From Flavobacteriales bacterium (GTDB taxonomy: Bacteria > Bacteroidota > Bacteroidia > NS11-12g > UBA955), in assembly GCA_024643755.1 (NCBI GenBank), contig JAHEMG010000003.1, positions 5,903 through 54,813 of the forward strand: a stretch of DNA of 48,911 nt, given 5' to 3'. A model generated the notes under the pieces. It ran no database searches and had not been told where the DNA came from. It worked only from the letters and a program-made list of their open reading frames with translations. Every line of letters begins with the position of its first letter. Positions within the stretch are counted from its first letter, which is position 1. Made by a program: the position numbers and the translations under genes. This document shows positions 19,157 through 29,258 of this stretch, one piece after another.

Positions 19157-21340
19157 TTAGTTATAGAATTTCCAATTCAATCCAAAGCGGATGCGATAGG
19201 GTTGTATCGGATATCCAGCGATGTATTGGTACTTGGGATTGAAACCAGGAATAATGAGGATTTCATTGATGTGTTCTGCTTTGAGGAAGACATCTACGGT
19301 TTGAACCCTAGCCACCGCATAGAGGTCGAGTTCGAAGTAATTGCCCGATTCGGTTTTTCGGGAGTCGACAACGAAGGTTGCGGCATCGGGTCTATAGGTG
19401 GTTGTTTGGAATTTCGAGGTGTATTGGATGTCCATACCCAGGGTTAAATCCATGGCATGATGGAATGCCGGGGTTTTGTACTGAATGGAAGTACTGGCGG
19501 TCCATAGCGGCATTCCGTAATTAAACAAAGTGTTTATTTGATTTGATGTAAATTGTTTGTATGCAATAAATTGATTTATTTTAAATTTATTAGAATTGTA
19601 TGAAATTGTTGCATTAAAACTGGTATAATTGGCATTTTGAAGTTGGGTAACCGCAACAGAATCTAGGGAAATGGTGGGGTTTAGCCATTGACCTTGGTTT
19701 AGCGCGAAGCTGGTAAATAAGATTGGTGCTTGTTGGATGACGGCTTGTTTTGTTTTACTAGGATTGCTGAAATTGTAATAGCGTATTTGTAGTCCATATT
19801 CTTGATTCCCAGTAAATGGTAGGGTTCGGTTATATTGGAAGTGGTTGCTGTAAAACAATTGTTGTTGTAGGGTGGCCGGTTGCCATTGGTGATCAAATGT
19901 TGCGTTTAAATTGAAACCTGAAAGCGGTTCTTTTCGTCCTACTCTCTGTCCATCGATATAAGAATTTACTCTAGAACTGTCGATAGGATTGGGTATAAAT
20001 ATATCTTTGGTTTTTTTGAACAATGGTAAATCGGCCCAAACCCAATTTGCGCCTTTACCGTATCCTTTCATTGTAGATTGAAGTTTTACAGTGGGTATGA
20101 AAGTACGTTTATACCAATGGGGTTTTAGATATAATTCCAGCGAGTGGTTGTTGGGTTCGAAGTTATTGGTTTTGTTATAATTGGACTGTTTACTGTAATA
20201 ACCTTGCGATTGGAAGATGTGATTAACTTCCACAGTAATTGATTTCCTCATAGGAAGGAAAACTACACCTGCCTTGTGGGTGAAAACGTGCCAAACGTGA
20301 CTATCTAGTGTTTTGTTGGATAGATCAAAGTAATTTTGGCCATAATAGCCTGTATCTCTCTTGCTGTCTTTGAATTCAAATTGCTGTCTTTGAATATTTA
20401 TTGACTGAGAAAGGGCCCAGTTGGGTTTGAAAAAATACTGGTGTTTGAGGAAGTGATCTAGATGTTTGAACTTAGATGCGGCGGTTGTTAGATAGGGATT
20501 GTAATATCCCAAGGTTCTGAGTCCAATTTTATCTGTTTGTTGGGGAATAAAAAAAACACTATCCACCTTGAGGCCACCATTTTCATTGCGGTTAGATCGA
20601 TTCCATGAAAAGGCGACGATTTGTCTATATTTTTTATTGTTGCTCTGATACAGGCTCCCCAATTTGATGTTTCTAAATTGGTTGTTTTGTCCTGAGCCAA
20701 TGTATTGTTCTTGGTTAATGATACTGCGGTAATCGAGCGTGATGTTCCATCCCGGGCTAAAATTTTGTGTGTGTATGGCTTTCAGAGCGATGGTTTTACC
20801 GGGACCTTGTAGGTAATTGAATTCTGTGAAAGGGGCGAAGGCACGGTGCAATAGCATGTCCTCCGCGGGTTTTATTTGCGAGTGAAAAGGATTACTACCA
20901 ATGCGCACTACTCCTGTCCATGAATTGTTATGAAAACCGTTATACGTTGGGCTTCCTGGTTCTCCGATATTCCATTGGGCCATTGGTATTAATCTACTCT
21001 CTTCGGCTCTATCTGCAAATCGATACTGATTTACACGGGTGATGGAGGTATCAAATGAAAAAGTGGAATAGAGTATTGTATCCTGTCTATTTTTAGTTCT
21101 GTCAACGTAACCTGACATGTATACCACCTTGGAAAATGGATTTTCACTAAAGAAACTTCTAACGTTTGTATTCAGCGGGTGAATTCTAGATTTGGGTTTG
21201 GTTGTAGTTGAGTCGGTTTTGGTTCGGGTTGTATCACTCATTTTGCCAGGCGTAAAGGTTTCCAATGCTTGCGCATTGACGAACCCTGCACTCCCAAAAA
21301 GGAGGATGAAAACCCATATATTTTTGAATTGTTTTATCAC
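19157..21340 (-). CDS. Putative porin / outer-membrane beta-barrel (Porin_10-like)
   Basis: Signal peptide, 'HPLNTNVRSFFSENPFSKVVYMSGYVDRTKNRQDTILYSTFSFDTSITRVNQY', aromatic alternating beta-strand pattern, terminal 'RFGLNWKFYN'. Confidence 0.8.
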   Translation of the reverse strand: MIKQFKNIWVFILLFGSAGFVNAQALETFTPGKMSDTTRTKTDSTTTKPKSRIHPLNTNVRSFFSENPFSKVVYMSGYVDRTKNRQDTILYSTFSFDTSITRVNQYRFADRAEESRLIPMAQWNIGEPGSPTYNGFHNNSWTGVVRIGSNPFHSQIKPAEDMLLHRAFAPFTEFNYLQGPGKTIALKAIHTQNFSPGWNITLDYRSIINQEQYIGSGQNNQFRNIKLGSLYQSNNKKYRQIVAFSWNRSNRNENGGLKVDSVFFIPQQTDKIGLRTLGYYNPYLTTAASKFKHLDHFLKHQYFFKPNWALSQSINIQRQQFEFKDSKRDTGYYGQNYFDLSNKTLDSHVWHVFTHKAGVVFLPMRKSITVEVNHIFQSQGYYSKQSNYNKTNNFEPNNHSLELYLKPHWYKRTFIPTVKLQSTMKGYGKGANWVWADLPLFKKTKDIFIPNPIDSSRVNSYIDGQRVGRKEPLSGFNLNATFDHQWQPATLQQQLFYSNHFQYNRTLPFTGNQEYGLQIRYYNFSNPSKTKQAVIQQAPILFTSFALNQGQWLNPTISLDSVAVTQLQNANYTSFNATISYNSNKFKINQFIAYKQFTSNQINTLFNYGMPLWTASTSIQYKTPAFHHAMDLTLGMDIQYTSKFQTTTYRPDAATFVVDSRKTESGNYFELDLYAVARVQTVDVFLKAEHINEILIIPGFNPKYQYIAGYPIQPYRIRFGLNWKFYN
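20361..20395. repeat. 15-bp direct repeat TTGCTGTCTTTGAAT, offset 20 bp, inside the putative porin
   Basis: Copies at 20361-20375 and 20381-20395. Confidence 0.9.
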
Positions 21341-21415
21341 AAAGCGTATCCATCACAAATTTGCGAATAAATATCCAAGGTTGGTTTGCAAGCGCTAAAT
21401 TGTAGGAAAATTGAG

Positions 21416-21883
21416 ATGGCGATATTTGGAGTACTGACAGACGAAGGTTTTTTACATTTGGTGGGTATTTTTTTACTCAGCGGTGTGAAATTTCTGGGTG
21501 GCTTAATATGGGCTATTGCCTTTATAGAGAATGACTTGATTGGTTGGTTTGTATCGGCACTCGGTGGGATTTTCGGCAGTTTTATTTGGATTTTTCTTGG
21601 GCATTGGATTCAGGATAAATGGATTCAGTTTTCTGCCAGTGGCAATAAAAACAGGGCGTCGGTGAAGCGGTTTAGCAAAAAGAACCGTTGGTTGGTGAGG
21701 ATTAAGCAAAAGGGCGGAGTCTATTTGTTGGTTTTTTTAGCCCCTTTGATCATCAGTATCCCTGTGGGTTGTTTGATACTGACCTCCATGGAATCGAACC
21801 GTTATCGGTTACTGATGCTGATGACCATTTCGGTATTGTTGTGGGGTACTGCGATGTATTGTTTGTATCCCTTCTTTATGTAA
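21416..21883 (+). CDS. Small polytopic membrane protein, unknown function
   Basis: 4 predicted TM stretches with a central basic loop; ATG at 21416. Confidence 0.6.
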   Translation: MAIFGVLTDEGFLHLVGIFLLSGVKFLGGLIWAIAFIENDLIGWFVSALGGIFGSFIWIFLGHWIQDKWIQFSASGNKNRASVKRFSKKNRWLVRIKQKGGVYLLVFLAPLIISIPVGCLILTSMESNRYRLLMLMTISVLLWGTAMYCLYPFFM

Positions 21884-21955
21884 ATAATCAAAATGGGGTA
21901 AATCTCATCGTTGAATGGGTGAGAATCTCTTACTCTTGATTAAATTGTACCCAAA

Positions 21956-24004
21956 ATGAAGACTTTCATCAAGGGATTAACGTTCATTTCCTTCCTTTTT
22001 CTGCTTGTTGGCTGCAAACGAGAGCCGGTTTCTTGGGACAATCGCGTGGTAGCGCCATTGTTTAAAACGAAGTTGGGTTTGGGCCAAATCGATACCAAAT
22101 TTCTTGGGAAAAATCCTACCGATAGTAGCTACACGCTTACTTATGAAAACTTGGTCTACAGTTATCGTATGGCCAATGTAAGGGCCTATGATACTGGGTT
22201 GACGGCTGCATTTAGTTTGAAGAAACTAAAGTTGAACAATCAAACCATCGTACAGAAAATTACGTTGGGACAAATCAATCCGATTTTCAAGTTGCTCAAC
22301 GGACAAACCGCGGATATTCCAGAGCAGAATCAGGGCAATTTGGCACCGGTAGACATTGATGCCAGTGCGTTTTTTGAAACTGCAACGCTCGACAGTGGCT
22401 TTTTGGATATAAGCATCACCAACAACTTGCCGGTGAATGTAAAGTTGGTGGTTTTTGAACTGAATAATGCGGGTGACAATTCGCAGGTAGCTTATGACTC
22501 TTTCACGAATATTCCGATCAATGGGAAGGTGACTAAGCGCATCGACCTTCGCGAAAAAACGGTCACCAAACAACTCAAGGGAAGTATCAAGCGCTTAACT
22601 ACAGAGGCGAGCAATGGTCCGGTTTTGATTGACGCAGATAAGGGTGTAGATGTTGAATTAACGGTTTCTAGCTTGAGGCCAAGGTATGCGATCGCGGCAT
22701 TCCCATCGCAAAATGTGATTGAGCAAGATGAGGGATTAACGGTATTCATGGGCGGTGCTGAGGTGAAGTATTTTAAAGCCAAAGCGGGTAAGTTGAAAAT
22801 TAACTTGGTGAGCACGATTCAAGAAGACATGACCATGTATTTCGAAATTCCCAGCGCCAAGAAAAATGGGGTGGTATTGTCGAGTATCGTAAAATTACCA
22901 GCAGCCCCTGCGGGAGGTGTGAGCAAGCGTTTTGAAGATTTTGATCTCACAGACTATATCATCGACTTTCGGGGCAAGAACCCGGATGTGAAGGATACGG
23001 TAAACACGTTCCATCAGATTTTGATTGTGCGATTGGATAGTTCGGGCAGAAAAGTAGCTATTGGTTTGCGCGATAGCATTCGGTTAGAGTATCGCATGGA
23101 ATCATTGGTTCCGGATTACGCGATTGGGTATATGGGGCAGTCATTGACACAAACGGGTGATCAAAAAACGACTTTTGATTTATTTAAAGGGTTGAATGGC
23201 GATTTCAAATTCAAAGATTTCAAGGTGAGTTTGGTGGTGAAAAATGGCATTGGTGCTGATGGTCGTGTGAAAATCAACACGCTGAAAGGGGAAAATGTCT
23301 TTACCAAAAACACGGTGCCATTGAACGCCACGCCGTTGGCCAATGATATATTTATCACGTCTCCACCCTTTGTTAGAGATGCCTACACGGTGTCTGAGGT
23401 GGTTTTGGATGGCAACAATTCCAACATCAAAACGTTCATTGAGAATTTGCCGCAGATGCTTGATTACAACTTAGACATGGAGGTTAATCCGAATGGGAAT
23501 GTGAGCTTGTATAAGGATTTTGTTTTTGACAATAGTCGGGTCGATGTATACCTAAAAGTAGAGGCGCCGGCGAATTTCTCTGTTGGCGAATTTGTACTTC
23601 GCGATACACAATCCATTGATTTACAAACATTGGGAGATGTGTCGCGCATTAAATCAGCCAAAATGGAGGTGAATGTGAGCAACACGTTCCCGATAGGGGC
23701 CAAGTTAACGATGTCTTTGTTGGATGAGGGTTTGGCGTTTCTTACCTCCTTGGATATTGATCCTAGTGACCAGGTGATTGAGCCGGCCATTTTGGATGAC
23801 AAGGGGTATCCGTTACAATCGGGGGATACGTATTTTACGTTGGGATTGGGTAAAGAGAAGATCGAAGCATTGAAGAAGGCTAAATTTATTGCGATTACAA
23901 CCACTTTTTTGGGTTCTGGCAAGATGCAGAAAATCTACGATGTGAGTTCGATTTCCGTTTCTACGGTGGTGGATTTTGAGTATGAGGTTAAAATGGGCAG
24001 ATAG
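21956..24004 (+). CDS. Large lipoprotein, unknown function
   Basis: Lipobox 'FLFLLVGCKR', beta-rich sequence. Confidence 0.75.
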   Translation: MKTFIKGLTFISFLFLLVGCKREPVSWDNRVVAPLFKTKLGLGQIDTKFLGKNPTDSSYTLTYENLVYSYRMANVRAYDTGLTAAFSLKKLKLNNQTIVQKITLGQINPIFKLLNGQTADIPEQNQGNLAPVDIDASAFFETATLDSGFLDISITNNLPVNVKLVVFELNNAGDNSQVAYDSFTNIPINGKVTKRIDLREKTVTKQLKGSIKRLTTEASNGPVLIDADKGVDVELTVSSLRPRYAIAAFPSQNVIEQDEGLTVFMGGAEVKYFKAKAGKLKINLVSTIQEDMTMYFEIPSAKKNGVVLSSIVKLPAAPAGGVSKRFEDFDLTDYIIDFRGKNPDVKDTVNTFHQILIVRLDSSGRKVAIGLRDSIRLEYRMESLVPDYAIGYMGQSLTQTGDQKTTFDLFKGLNGDFKFKDFKVSLVVKNGIGADGRVKINTLKGENVFTKNTVPLNATPLANDIFITSPPFVRDAYTVSEVVLDGNNSNIKTFIENLPQMLDYNLDMEVNPNGNVSLYKDFVFDNSRVDVYLKVEAPANFSVGEFVLRDTQSIDLQTLGDVSRIKSAKMEVNVSNTFPIGAKLTMSLLDEGLAFLTSLDIDPSDQVIEPAILDDKGYPLQSGDTYFTLGLGKEKIEALKKAKFIAITTTFLGSGKMQKIYDVSSISVSTVVDFEYEVKMGR

Positions 24005-24005
24005 G

Positions 24006-25409
24006 ATGAGGGTAAAATGTATTTTTGGTTGGTTGATGTTGGCTGCGACATCGTTGCATGCGGGGGATACTGCGGTTTTTATTGATGTATTGACAAAGCC
24101 GCTCAATTCACCGGTGAAGAAATTTCTACACGGAGAATTTGGTCGGTTTACGTTCCAATCAGGGTCGAATGTTTTGCCTTTTTCTATGGTAGGTAGGATT
24201 GCTACTGGGGGATATATTGGAAGTGATGTAACCGAGCGTATAGAAAACAAGTTAAAAGGTGAAAATCGCGCAGGATTGTTTCAGCAAATGACTTTGGTGG
24301 TATATCCGTTCCAATCACGTTTTGGTTCATATTGGCGGACGAAAATGGAATCAGGAATAGGACTTAAGGATGCGGTTACCCTCCAAACGATTTCATTGAG
24401 AACAACACAAACGGTGGGGGCGACTTTCACGGATGATGCCTATCGGATGGTTTTTCGGGGTAATGGGTATTACAGAGGTCGAAGTTTAGAAGTGGGTTCA
24501 AATCAGTTTCAATTGTTGGGTTACAACGCGGTTGATTTTTCGTTTAGGACCGATGTTTCACAGCGCAAAGTTTTTCATGTTTCATTGTTGCAGGCGACGG
24601 CTTTTTCTCGTTTTAGTACCAGGGATATGACATTGTTTACCAGTGCATCCGGTGATTCACTTTCCTTCAATGGCAGGTATATAAATCAAGGAACAGGACA
24701 TCGTGGCTGGGGTGAGAAGGGAATGGGGTTATCGGTAGGATACGATCGGATGTATACTTTCAGGGGATTAGGGGGATTTAAACGCAGTGGAAATTTCCCT
24801 ATTTTGGCAGTTGGGGTAAGGGATTTGGGCTTTTTATATTTGCCATCGGTACAAGTAGAAAGCAGGGGTTATGTTTGGGATGCTTCCATGAAGGGGTTAA
24901 CGGAGGCTGGTGAATCGCCCATACAATCCATACCATTGAAACAGGCCGTTGTGAATGCCAAGGAGTTGCAGTTGAGTAATTGGTTTGGCAATCAGCGTGA
25001 TAGCGCAATGTCTAAACTTGAGCTAAAAGAACAAACTCGAAGGGGCACAGTGATGATTCCGTTTACGGTTTATGTAGATTTGTTGAATATGCCAATCAAG
25101 GACCAGCAATTTGGGGTGAATGCTACTTATTTACATGTACCTGGTTACAGGGTATCCACGCGAATTTGGTGGAATAAGACTTTGCTTCCAAAGGGCGAGC
25201 AAAAATGGCAATCTTTGTTGCTTCAGCCCTATGTGGCGATGGGCGGTTTCGATACCTATGACTTGGGTATGTCGATGCAACTGAATGCATCCATTAAGCG
25301 CATGGGTTATGTAAATTTCAGACTGGACGCTCGGGGATTAGAGGCCTGGGCGATGCCAAACATGCAGCATGGGGCTGGTTTGTCAGCGACGATGAGTTTA
25401 CAACTTTAG
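24006..25409 (+). CDS. Predicted outer-membrane beta-barrel (DUF5723-like)
   Basis: Signal peptide 'MRVKCIFGWLMLAATSLHA', amphipathic strand pattern, immediately downstream of the lipoprotein gene. Confidence 0.6.
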   Translation: MRVKCIFGWLMLAATSLHAGDTAVFIDVLTKPLNSPVKKFLHGEFGRFTFQSGSNVLPFSMVGRIATGGYIGSDVTERIENKLKGENRAGLFQQMTLVVYPFQSRFGSYWRTKMESGIGLKDAVTLQTISLRTTQTVGATFTDDAYRMVFRGNGYYRGRSLEVGSNQFQLLGYNAVDFSFRTDVSQRKVFHVSLLQATAFSRFSTRDMTLFTSASGDSLSFNGRYINQGTGHRGWGEKGMGLSVGYDRMYTFRGLGGFKRSGNFPILAVGVRDLGFLYLPSVQVESRGYVWDASMKGLTEAGESPIQSIPLKQAVVNAKELQLSNWFGNQRDSAMSKLELKEQTRRGTVMIPFTVYVDLLNMPIKDQQFGVNATYLHVPGYRVSTRIWWNKTLLPKGEQKWQSLLLQPYVAMGGFDTYDLGMSMQLNASIKRMGYVNFRLDARGLEAWAMPNMQHGAGLSATMSLQL

Positions 25410-27022
25410 GGTTGTTTGATGCGGTACAATGACCATTTCCCACTTTGGGTAATTGGTAAACTATCTTGCATAGGTACTGCTTGTTGAGCATAATCCTTGA
25501 ACCATCGTTGAGGGTCATTGGTAACCACATAACCTAGTTTGCGTCCTTTTGATTTCCAGGGATAGTCTAACGGAATGGGTTGATTTTTTGATTGGAAAAT
25601 TCCCTTGGCAAGATCAGCTTGATAATCAGGGGCCAATCGCACACCTTTTGTTTCCAGGGCATACAGAGCGGTATTGGGCGAAGGGTCAAAGGCGACAAAA
25701 ACCTCGTTGTTTTGGGTGTTGTTTTGTTTAAGCCACTGGCCAATTTGCTGTAAATCTTGAATATCGGTGATTACGTTTTGACAGTAATAATCGTTGGGTG
25801 TAAAGCGATGGTGGAGCATCCGCTTGGCATGTCCGAAACTCACAAAAGGAATAATCCAAAGTCCTAACATGCTCGCCAGAGCAGGCATCCCTTGTAGGAA
25901 TATTTTTCCATTGAGGTAGCGTTGTTGCAGCGATAGTATCGCCACGAGCAGAAAGGGCCAGGCAGCGAGGAAGTAATAGTCGTGGAACCGGAATTGAAGG
26001 TGAAATAGGACGTAGAGTCCACCAAATCCCAAGAATAGCCAAACACTGAGTTTTTCGACAATGGTGAGCTCGCGTCGAAATTTGAGCATAGAGTAACCCC
26101 AAATACCTATGATGCCAATCAAGCACCAGGTGGGGTAAAGGGAGTCTTTCCAGGTGTTGAGGCTGTATTCGGTGACTTGAATAAACTCTGAGATAGACTT
26201 ACTGGGATTGATTTTTTGTAAAAAGTGGGTGTTGTAGGTGCTGTTGGTCAGATATTGGGCATATCGATACCAAGCAAAGATGGGCAAGAAAGGAATGAAC
26301 AGGGTAAATCCTTTGAAAGATGGCAGTGTAACGGTTTGATTCTCGTCGAGGATTTGGTATGTGTTATCGCTTGTTTGAATGACGTTTGTGCGATGTTTTC
26401 TTTTTTCAAACAGGAGTACTGCGATGATGGCTACATGCACAATCATGAACGACACCTTGATCAAACCTGTGAGTGTGATCAGGAGCAGGTAGATGTTAAA
26501 ATTCTTCCGTGTATTCAGGTGGAATTGCCATTGAATCCAGTGGTAAATGGCGGCGATGGAGAGTGAAAGTGCTACGGGATCGGCCAGAAAATTCCACGTG
26601 TAAAAAACGAAGGTGGGTGAGAGGTAGAAAATGCCGAGTAGGGCTAATTTGCTGGCGGTTCGGGGTATGTAGAGCGATAGTAATCGCCATGCTGTCCACA
26701 TGCCATAGGTAACAGCGCTTCCAACGAGTAGGCGGTAAATGATGGGTTTGAATCCAAACAGTTTGTACAGGAGTGAAACGAGGTAGGGAATAATGGGGAA
26801 TTCCATGCCGGCGATGCCTTCAGCGGCACGATTTTCCATCACGCGGGGTTCAAAAAAGTTCATGGATTCGTGCCAGAAATTCCAAGCCACGCAGGCACGA
26901 TCGGCTTGAGCACCTTGATGCATGCCGTAAACCGGCATATCCAAGAATTCCAACCACCCTAAGGCCAATTGGATGAATAGCCAGAACAGCCAAAATGCAC
27001 GATCGGGGTTACGCTGTTCCAA
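25406..27022 (-). CDS. GT-C type membrane glycosyltransferase (GT39/PMT-like)
   Basis: Multiple TMs, early 'GMHQGAQADRACVAWNF' acidic loop. TTG start immediately after the GT2 stop. Confidence 0.7.
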   Translation of the reverse strand: MEQRNPDRAFWLFWLFIQLALGWLEFLDMPVYGMHQGAQADRACVAWNFWHESMNFFEPRVMENRAAEGIAGMEFPIIPYLVSLLYKLFGFKPIIYRLLVGSAVTYGMWTAWRLLSLYIPRTASKLALLGIFYLSPTFVFYTWNFLADPVALSLSIAAIYHWIQWQFHLNTRKNFNIYLLLITLTGLIKVSFMIVHVAIIAVLLFEKRKHRTNVIQTSDNTYQILDENQTVTLPSFKGFTLFIPFLPIFAWYRYAQYLTNSTYNTHFLQKINPSKSISEFIQVTEYSLNTWKDSLYPTWCLIGIIGIWGYSMLKFRRELTIVEKLSVWLFLGFGGLYVLFHLQFRFHDYYFLAAWPFLLVAILSLQQRYLNGKIFLQGMPALASMLGLWIIPFVSFGHAKRMLHHRFTPNDYYCQNVITDIQDLQQIGQWLKQNNTQNNEVFVAFDPSPNTALYALETKGVRLAPDYQADLAKGIFQSKNQPIPLDYPWKSKGRKLGYVVTNDPQRWFKDYAQQAVPMQDSLPITQSGKWSLYRIKQP

Positions 27023-27023
27023 A

Positions 27024-27974
27024 TTAATTTGAATTGAGGTGCTGAATGTTGGAATCCTTCACAATGTAGGTGGGTCGGTTCTTTACGTTTTCGCTAACCC
27101 TTCCTAGGTATTCGCCCAAAATGCCAATGCCGAGTAATTGAACGCCACCCAGAAACAAAACGGAGATGTGCAGGGATGTCCATCCCACTTCTGTGTATCC
27201 AAAGAATTTTTGGTAAAGACTATAGAGTATGAGCAGGAATGCGATACCAGAAACGGCAAACCCGAGGAGCGTGGCCATTTTCAGGGGCCAGTTGCTAAAG
27301 CTGGAAATACCATCGGTAGCAAACCGCATCATTTTGCTGTAGGTGAATTTGGTGCTACCGCCCATCCGTTCTTCGCGATCGTATTCTACGTAGGTGGCAT
27401 TAAAACCAATCCACGCGATTTGTCCGCGCAGGTACTTATGCTGTTCAGGCATGTTTTTCAGCACGCGCTGTACTTTCTGGTGGATGAGTCTAAAATCACC
27501 GGTATCGATAGGGATATCGATTTGGGTGATTTTGGCGAGCAAACGATAAAATACTTTGGCGGTGAGCTTTTTTAGCCAAGATTCACCCATGCGCTTTTTT
27601 CGTTTGGCATAAACCACTTCAAATCCTTCCAAGGACTTTTGGTAGAGTTCGGGAATTAGCTCAGGGGGATCTTGTCCGTCGCCATCCATGATCACAATGC
27701 GGGTGCCTTGCGCATGCTCGATGCCGGCGGTAATGGCAATTTGATGTCCAAAATTCCTAGAGAAATCGATGTATTTGATTTCTGTATGTGATTCGCTGAG
27801 GCCTTTAAGGATATTCACGCTGGCATCGGTAGAACCATCGTTGATGTATATTACCTCGAATGATAGGTTGAGGTCGCTAACAGCTTGAAGAATGCGGTTA
27901 TTCAGGGGGACCACGTTCATCTCCTCATTGAAGATGGGGACGATGATTGACAAATCAACAATTCCTTGGGTCAT
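27024..27974 (-). CDS. GT2 polyprenyl-phosphate glycosyltransferase (DPM1/GtrB-like)
   Basis: 'SIIVPIFNEEMNVVPL', 'INDGSTDAS', 'DGDGQDPPELIPELY', C-terminal two TMs. Confidence 0.92.
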   Translation of the reverse strand: MTQGIVDLSIIVPIFNEEMNVVPLNNRILQAVSDLNLSFEVIYINDGSTDASVNILKGLSESHTEIKYIDFSRNFGHQIAITAGIEHAQGTRIVIMDGDGQDPPELIPELYQKSLEGFEVVYAKRKKRMGESWLKKLTAKVFYRLLAKITQIDIPIDTGDFRLIHQKVQRVLKNMPEQHKYLRGQIAWIGFNATYVEYDREERMGGSTKFTYSKMMRFATDGISSFSNWPLKMATLLGFAVSGIAFLLILYSLYQKFFGYTEVGWTSLHISVLFLGGVQLLGIGILGEYLGRVSENVKNRPTYIVKDSNIQHLNSN

Positions 27975-27978
27975 TCAA

Positions 27979-27986
27979 CAAAAATA
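27979..27986 (-). promoter_or_regulatory. -7 box TATTTTTG (minus strand) for the GT2 operon
   Basis: Exact TAnnTTTG, 4 nt from ATG at 27974. Confidence 0.6.
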
Positions 27987-28001
27987 TGCAAATTGAATAA
28001 G

Positions 28002-28009
28002 TACCTTTG
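28002..28009 (+). promoter_or_regulatory. -7 box TACCTTTG for the thioredoxin-like gene
   Basis: Exact TAnnTTTG, 25 nt from ATG at 28035. Confidence 0.6.
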
Positions 28010-28034
28010 TGTAAATCACGAAAACAACAAAAAA

Positions 28035-28436
28035 ATGCGCATGACATTCAAATTGGGATTGCTTACTATGGCCTTTGCCATGATTACTTCTGTTTCATGT
28101 CAGAACAAACCGGCAGATGGACATGATGGTCCGATTACCGAGAAGCAGTTTGACGCCACGATTGCGGGCAATAAGTTGGTCATGGTTGATTTCTATACAA
28201 CTTGGTGTGGCCCTTGTAAGAAAATGGCACCATTTGTTCAGCAGATTCGCGAAAACCGCGGCAAGGATGTGATTGTGTTGAAGGTGGATGCTGAGGCACA
28301 AGCCACAATTGCTGACCGCTATCGTTTGGAGGGATATCCTACGGTGATGTTTTTCAAGAATGGCCAGGTGATTGGCAGGGCATTGGGTTTCCAAACCTAC
28401 GAAAACCTCAGTGGTTTTGTAGACCGCTTCAAGTAA
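28035..28436 (+). CDS. Thioredoxin-family lipoprotein
   Basis: Lipoprotein signal 'MITSVSCQ', active site 'WCGPCKK', cis-Pro 'GYPTVMFFKNG'. Confidence 0.92.
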   Translation: MRMTFKLGLLTMAFAMITSVSCQNKPADGHDGPITEKQFDATIAGNKLVMVDFYTTWCGPCKKMAPFVQQIRENRGKDVIVLKVDAEAQATIADRYRLEGYPTVMFFKNGQVIGRALGFQTYENLSGFVDRFK

Positions 28437-28484
28437 TCGGGGTTTTACATTCATCGAGGCGCCCTAAATATGGGCGGGTGACAA

Positions 28485-29258
28485 TTAGTCTTGGTTCAAA
28501 AAGAAATGAAAGCTATCGCCTCTGAGGCCCAAACGCAGGGTTTCTAGTGGGATAATTTCATTGGGAGCGATATTTCCCAAGTTTACATTACTTCCGTACA
28601 ATTGGATGAACCAAACTTGTTGTTCTTTTTTGGGAGCTTCCCAGATGACACTTTCTTGGGGGATTTTTCTGATGATTTCAGCGACCAATCCTGAGCGAAC
28701 TTCGCCTGTACCGCGGAAAATACCAACGGTGCCTGATTCTCTGGCTTCACCGATAACTTTCCATGCACCGGCACTTAGTTCAGTTTCCATTTGTTCGATC
28801 CATTCGTAGGGAGGGATGATTTTTTCGGCATCTTTACTTCCCACCTCACTAAGTACTGTGTAATTTTTAGACAGTGTTTGGATGTACTCACATTTGGTAT
28901 CGTGGTTCATGTCTAGGCTACCGTCACTTACTTCTACATGGGTAAGGCCAAGCTTTTCAAGCAGGCGCAGGTAGTCATCGAATTGATTCCGGGCGATATA
29001 GGCTTCGAAGAGGGTGCCACCTAGATAGACGGGGATATTCTCGCTTTGATAGAGTTTAATTTTCTCTTGGATTTTTGGGGTGAAATACGAAGTTCCGAAA
29101 CCCAATTTGATGATATCGGTATAGGGATTTCCGTTTTCCAAAAAATTCTCCACTTCACGCAGACTCAGTCCTTTATCCATCACCATGGTAAGACCGTTGT
29201 TGCGTGGTTTTGTACTACGTTCTGGGAGTTGAGATAGGTTAAAGAGTTCTTGATTCAT
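28485..29258 (-). CDS. Phosphosulfolactate synthase (ComA family)
   Basis: 'NGLTMVMDKGLSLREVENFLE', 'DIIKLGFGTSYF', 'YLGGTLFEAY', 'VEVSDGSLDM'. ATG overlaps the upstream stop (ATGA). Confidence 0.88.
   Translation of the reverse strand: MNQELFNLSQLPERSTKPRNNGLTMVMDKGLSLREVENFLENGNPYTDIIKLGFGTSYFTPKIQEKIKLYQSENIPVYLGGTLFEAYIARNQFDDYLRLLEKLGLTHVEVSDGSLDMNHDTKCEYIQTLSKNYTVLSEVGSKDAEKIIPPYEWIEQMETELSAGAWKVIGEARESGTVGIFRGTGEVRSGLVAEIIRKIPQESVIWEAPKKEQQVWFIQLYGSNVNLGNIAPNEIIPLETLRLGLRGDSFHFFLNQD

Noticed and set aside
28460-28476. CGCCC-TAAATAT-GGGCG hairpin between the thioredoxin-like and comA-like genes
   Set aside because: Only 5-bp stem with no T-tract; not enough to call a terminator.
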